This document shows positions 63,099 to 63,991 of a DNA stretch of 63,991 nt, in pieces (positions within the stretch are counted from its first letter, which is position 1; each line of letters begins with the position of its first letter). A program made the position numbers and the translations under genes. The stretch is from NCBI GenBank assembly GCA_017858515.1, contig JAFMBM010000011.1, forward strand, positions 1-63,991, given 5' to 3'. Source of the stretch: Cryomorphaceae bacterium (GTDB lineage Bacteria; Bacteroidota; Bacteroidia; Flavobacteriales; Schleiferiaceae). The notes beneath the pieces were generated by a model. The model saw only the letters and a list, made by a program, of their open reading frames with translations, was not told the origin of the DNA and did not search any database.

Positions 63099-63890
63099 CT
63101 AAACCCCTCTATTTCTCAAACCTAGAATATATTCTATCACTTTAGAATTAAATATACTGGGTTGTTCAACATTCACAACATGGCCACAACTTTCAACAAC
63201 AATGAGTTGGGCGGATGAATGCTGGGTAGCAATTAAGCGAATAGAAGGAAGAAACATATGATCCTCTTTTCCCATTATATAAAGCGTAGGAATGCCTGGA
63301 TCTTTGTCTCTAAGAAATCGTAGCAAGGGATTTACATCTGCAGTTAGCGCAAACCATCGCTTGAATTCTTTCTGGTAAAGCTTCCGTGCCTCGTTGACGA
63401 ATAGGTTCCGAGATTCTCTATGGTTCTTCTTAGGCATTATTACAAAAGCAAAAAGCTTATAGAGCAGCAAATAAGGCAAGGTAGATTTAAGAATAAATCC
63501 CATTCTCATGAGCAATTGCCCTTTTAGATTTATTTTCATCACTGCCCCTCCTAAAATCATAGAATGGGCTCTTTCTGGATGTCTTTCAAGAATCTCTCGA
63601 ATGATAATAGTGCCTAGCGAAATTCCAACAAAATGCGACTTCTGAATTCTCAAATGATCTAGGACTTCAAGAATATCATTGCCAATGATATCAAAAGAAT
63701 ACTGCTTAATCTTTTCGAAAAGAGGCTCTTTCGATTTGCCATGTCCTCGCAAATCGATTAACAATACATTAAAGTGCTTTCTGAAATCTCGTATTTGTTT
63801 ATACCAAATACTACTGCTTCCACCTGCCCCATGAATAAATGTAATCCATTCAGACGTGTCTTCCTTCTTAAATGCAGTATAATGCAGCAT
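63099..63890 (-). CDS. Alpha/beta hydrolase
   Basis: 263 residues. FIHGAGGSSSIWY holds the oxyanion site (about 18-30), FVGISLGTI carries the nucleophile Ser (G-x-S-x-G), and VVESCGHVVNVEQP holds the catalytic His near the end. Substrate not predictable. It is on the same strand as the thioesterase with a 95-base gap. The 101 bases to the window edge hold only its upstream region. Confidence 0.88.
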   Translation of the reverse strand: MLHYTAFKKEDTSEWITFIHGAGGSSSIWYKQIRDFRKHFNVLLIDLRGHGKSKEPLFEKIKQYSFDIIGNDILEVLDHLRIQKSHFVGISLGTIIIREILERHPERAHSMILGGAVMKINLKGQLLMRMGFILKSTLPYLLLYKLFAFVIMPKKNHRESRNLFVNEARKLYQKEFKRWFALTADVNPLLRFLRDKDPGIPTLYIMGKEDHMFLPSIRLIATQHSSAQLIVVESCGHVVNVEQPSIFNSKVIEYILGLRNRGV

Positions 63891-63991
63891 AGGCTAATAA
63901 CATGGAAGGAATAAAGTAGTTCAACTCCACTTCGCTTACTCAATATGCAAGTGTACTATAAAAGTTGATACAAACGAAAAATCTAGTGTTT

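Overview
The window looks like chromosomal DNA from a free-living Bacteroidota, most likely order Flavobacteriales. The signs are type IX secretion (T9SS) sorting domains of type A and type B, the Bacteroidota minus-7 promoter element TAnnTTTG in front of many starts, and family-typical genes (PafA-like phosphatase, DUF1684, DUF2141, DUF2490, DUF6089, ExbB/ExbD cluster, CPXCG protein). The gene order nadK - DUF6089 - uppS - bamA - ompH - ompH - murI also fits. Coding density is very high, and many genes are joined by 1-4 base stop/start overlaps. I see no phage, insertion sequence, CRISPR or integrase.

Layout. 1-5.1 kb: serA (cut by the left edge) and serC, a secreted protein of unknown function and a ferredoxin on the minus strand, facing a LuxC-type acyl-CoA reductase. 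4.4-10.8 kb: a minus-strand run yicC - gmk - nadD - AddB-like nuclease - PLP ammonia-lyase - purQ. 10.9-20.5 kb: methyltransferase, EamA transporter, a transsulfuration enzyme, a KtrA-type potassium regulator, two lipoproteins, the divergent oxyR / dps peroxide-stress pair, a Nudix hydrolase, a PafA-like phosphatase and a DUF1684 protein.

20.6-25.4 kb is the accessory part. It holds a membrane-protein gene broken by an 8-G tract and by an in-frame stop, a small CPXCG protein, an RCC1-repeat T9SS cargo gene also broken twice, and a degenerate tandem array of 21-bp units (33 consecutive units without an indel). From 25.6 kb ordinary genes resume: a methyltransferase, then a tightly coupled envelope operon (DUF2306, DUF2490, DUF2141, a beta-barrel candidate, an S41 protease-like lipoprotein).

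30.3-42.4 kb: housekeeping and envelope biogenesis, including pdxJ, nadK, uppS, bamA, two Skp/OmpH chaperones, murI, a gamma carbonic anhydrase, an Nfu-type scaffold, TatD and an asparaginase. A tRNA-Ser(GGA) precedes an ExbB - unknown 136-aa membrane protein - ExbD - ExbD operon that ends at a strong terminator. 45-57 kb: CPBP protease, dusB, a LolC/E-like permease with rbfA, an MsbA-like exporter, methylmalonyl-CoA epimerase, pdxA, leucyl aminopeptidase, a type-B T9SS protein and ribE. 57.3-64 kb: a second type-B T9SS protein, lepA, an outer-membrane protein candidate, an acyl-CoA thioesterase and an alpha/beta hydrolase.

How they fit together: serC, pdxA and pdxJ are all steps of the DXP-dependent vitamin B6 route; uppS, bamA, ompH, murI, ExbB/D, the Lol-like permease and the MsbA-like exporter make or energise the cell envelope; the T9SS cargo genes supply surface proteins. 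The strongest candidates for something new are the broken/phase-variable block with its 21-bp array, and the uncharacterised five-gene envelope operon. All functions are assigned by reading motifs by eye; no database search was run.
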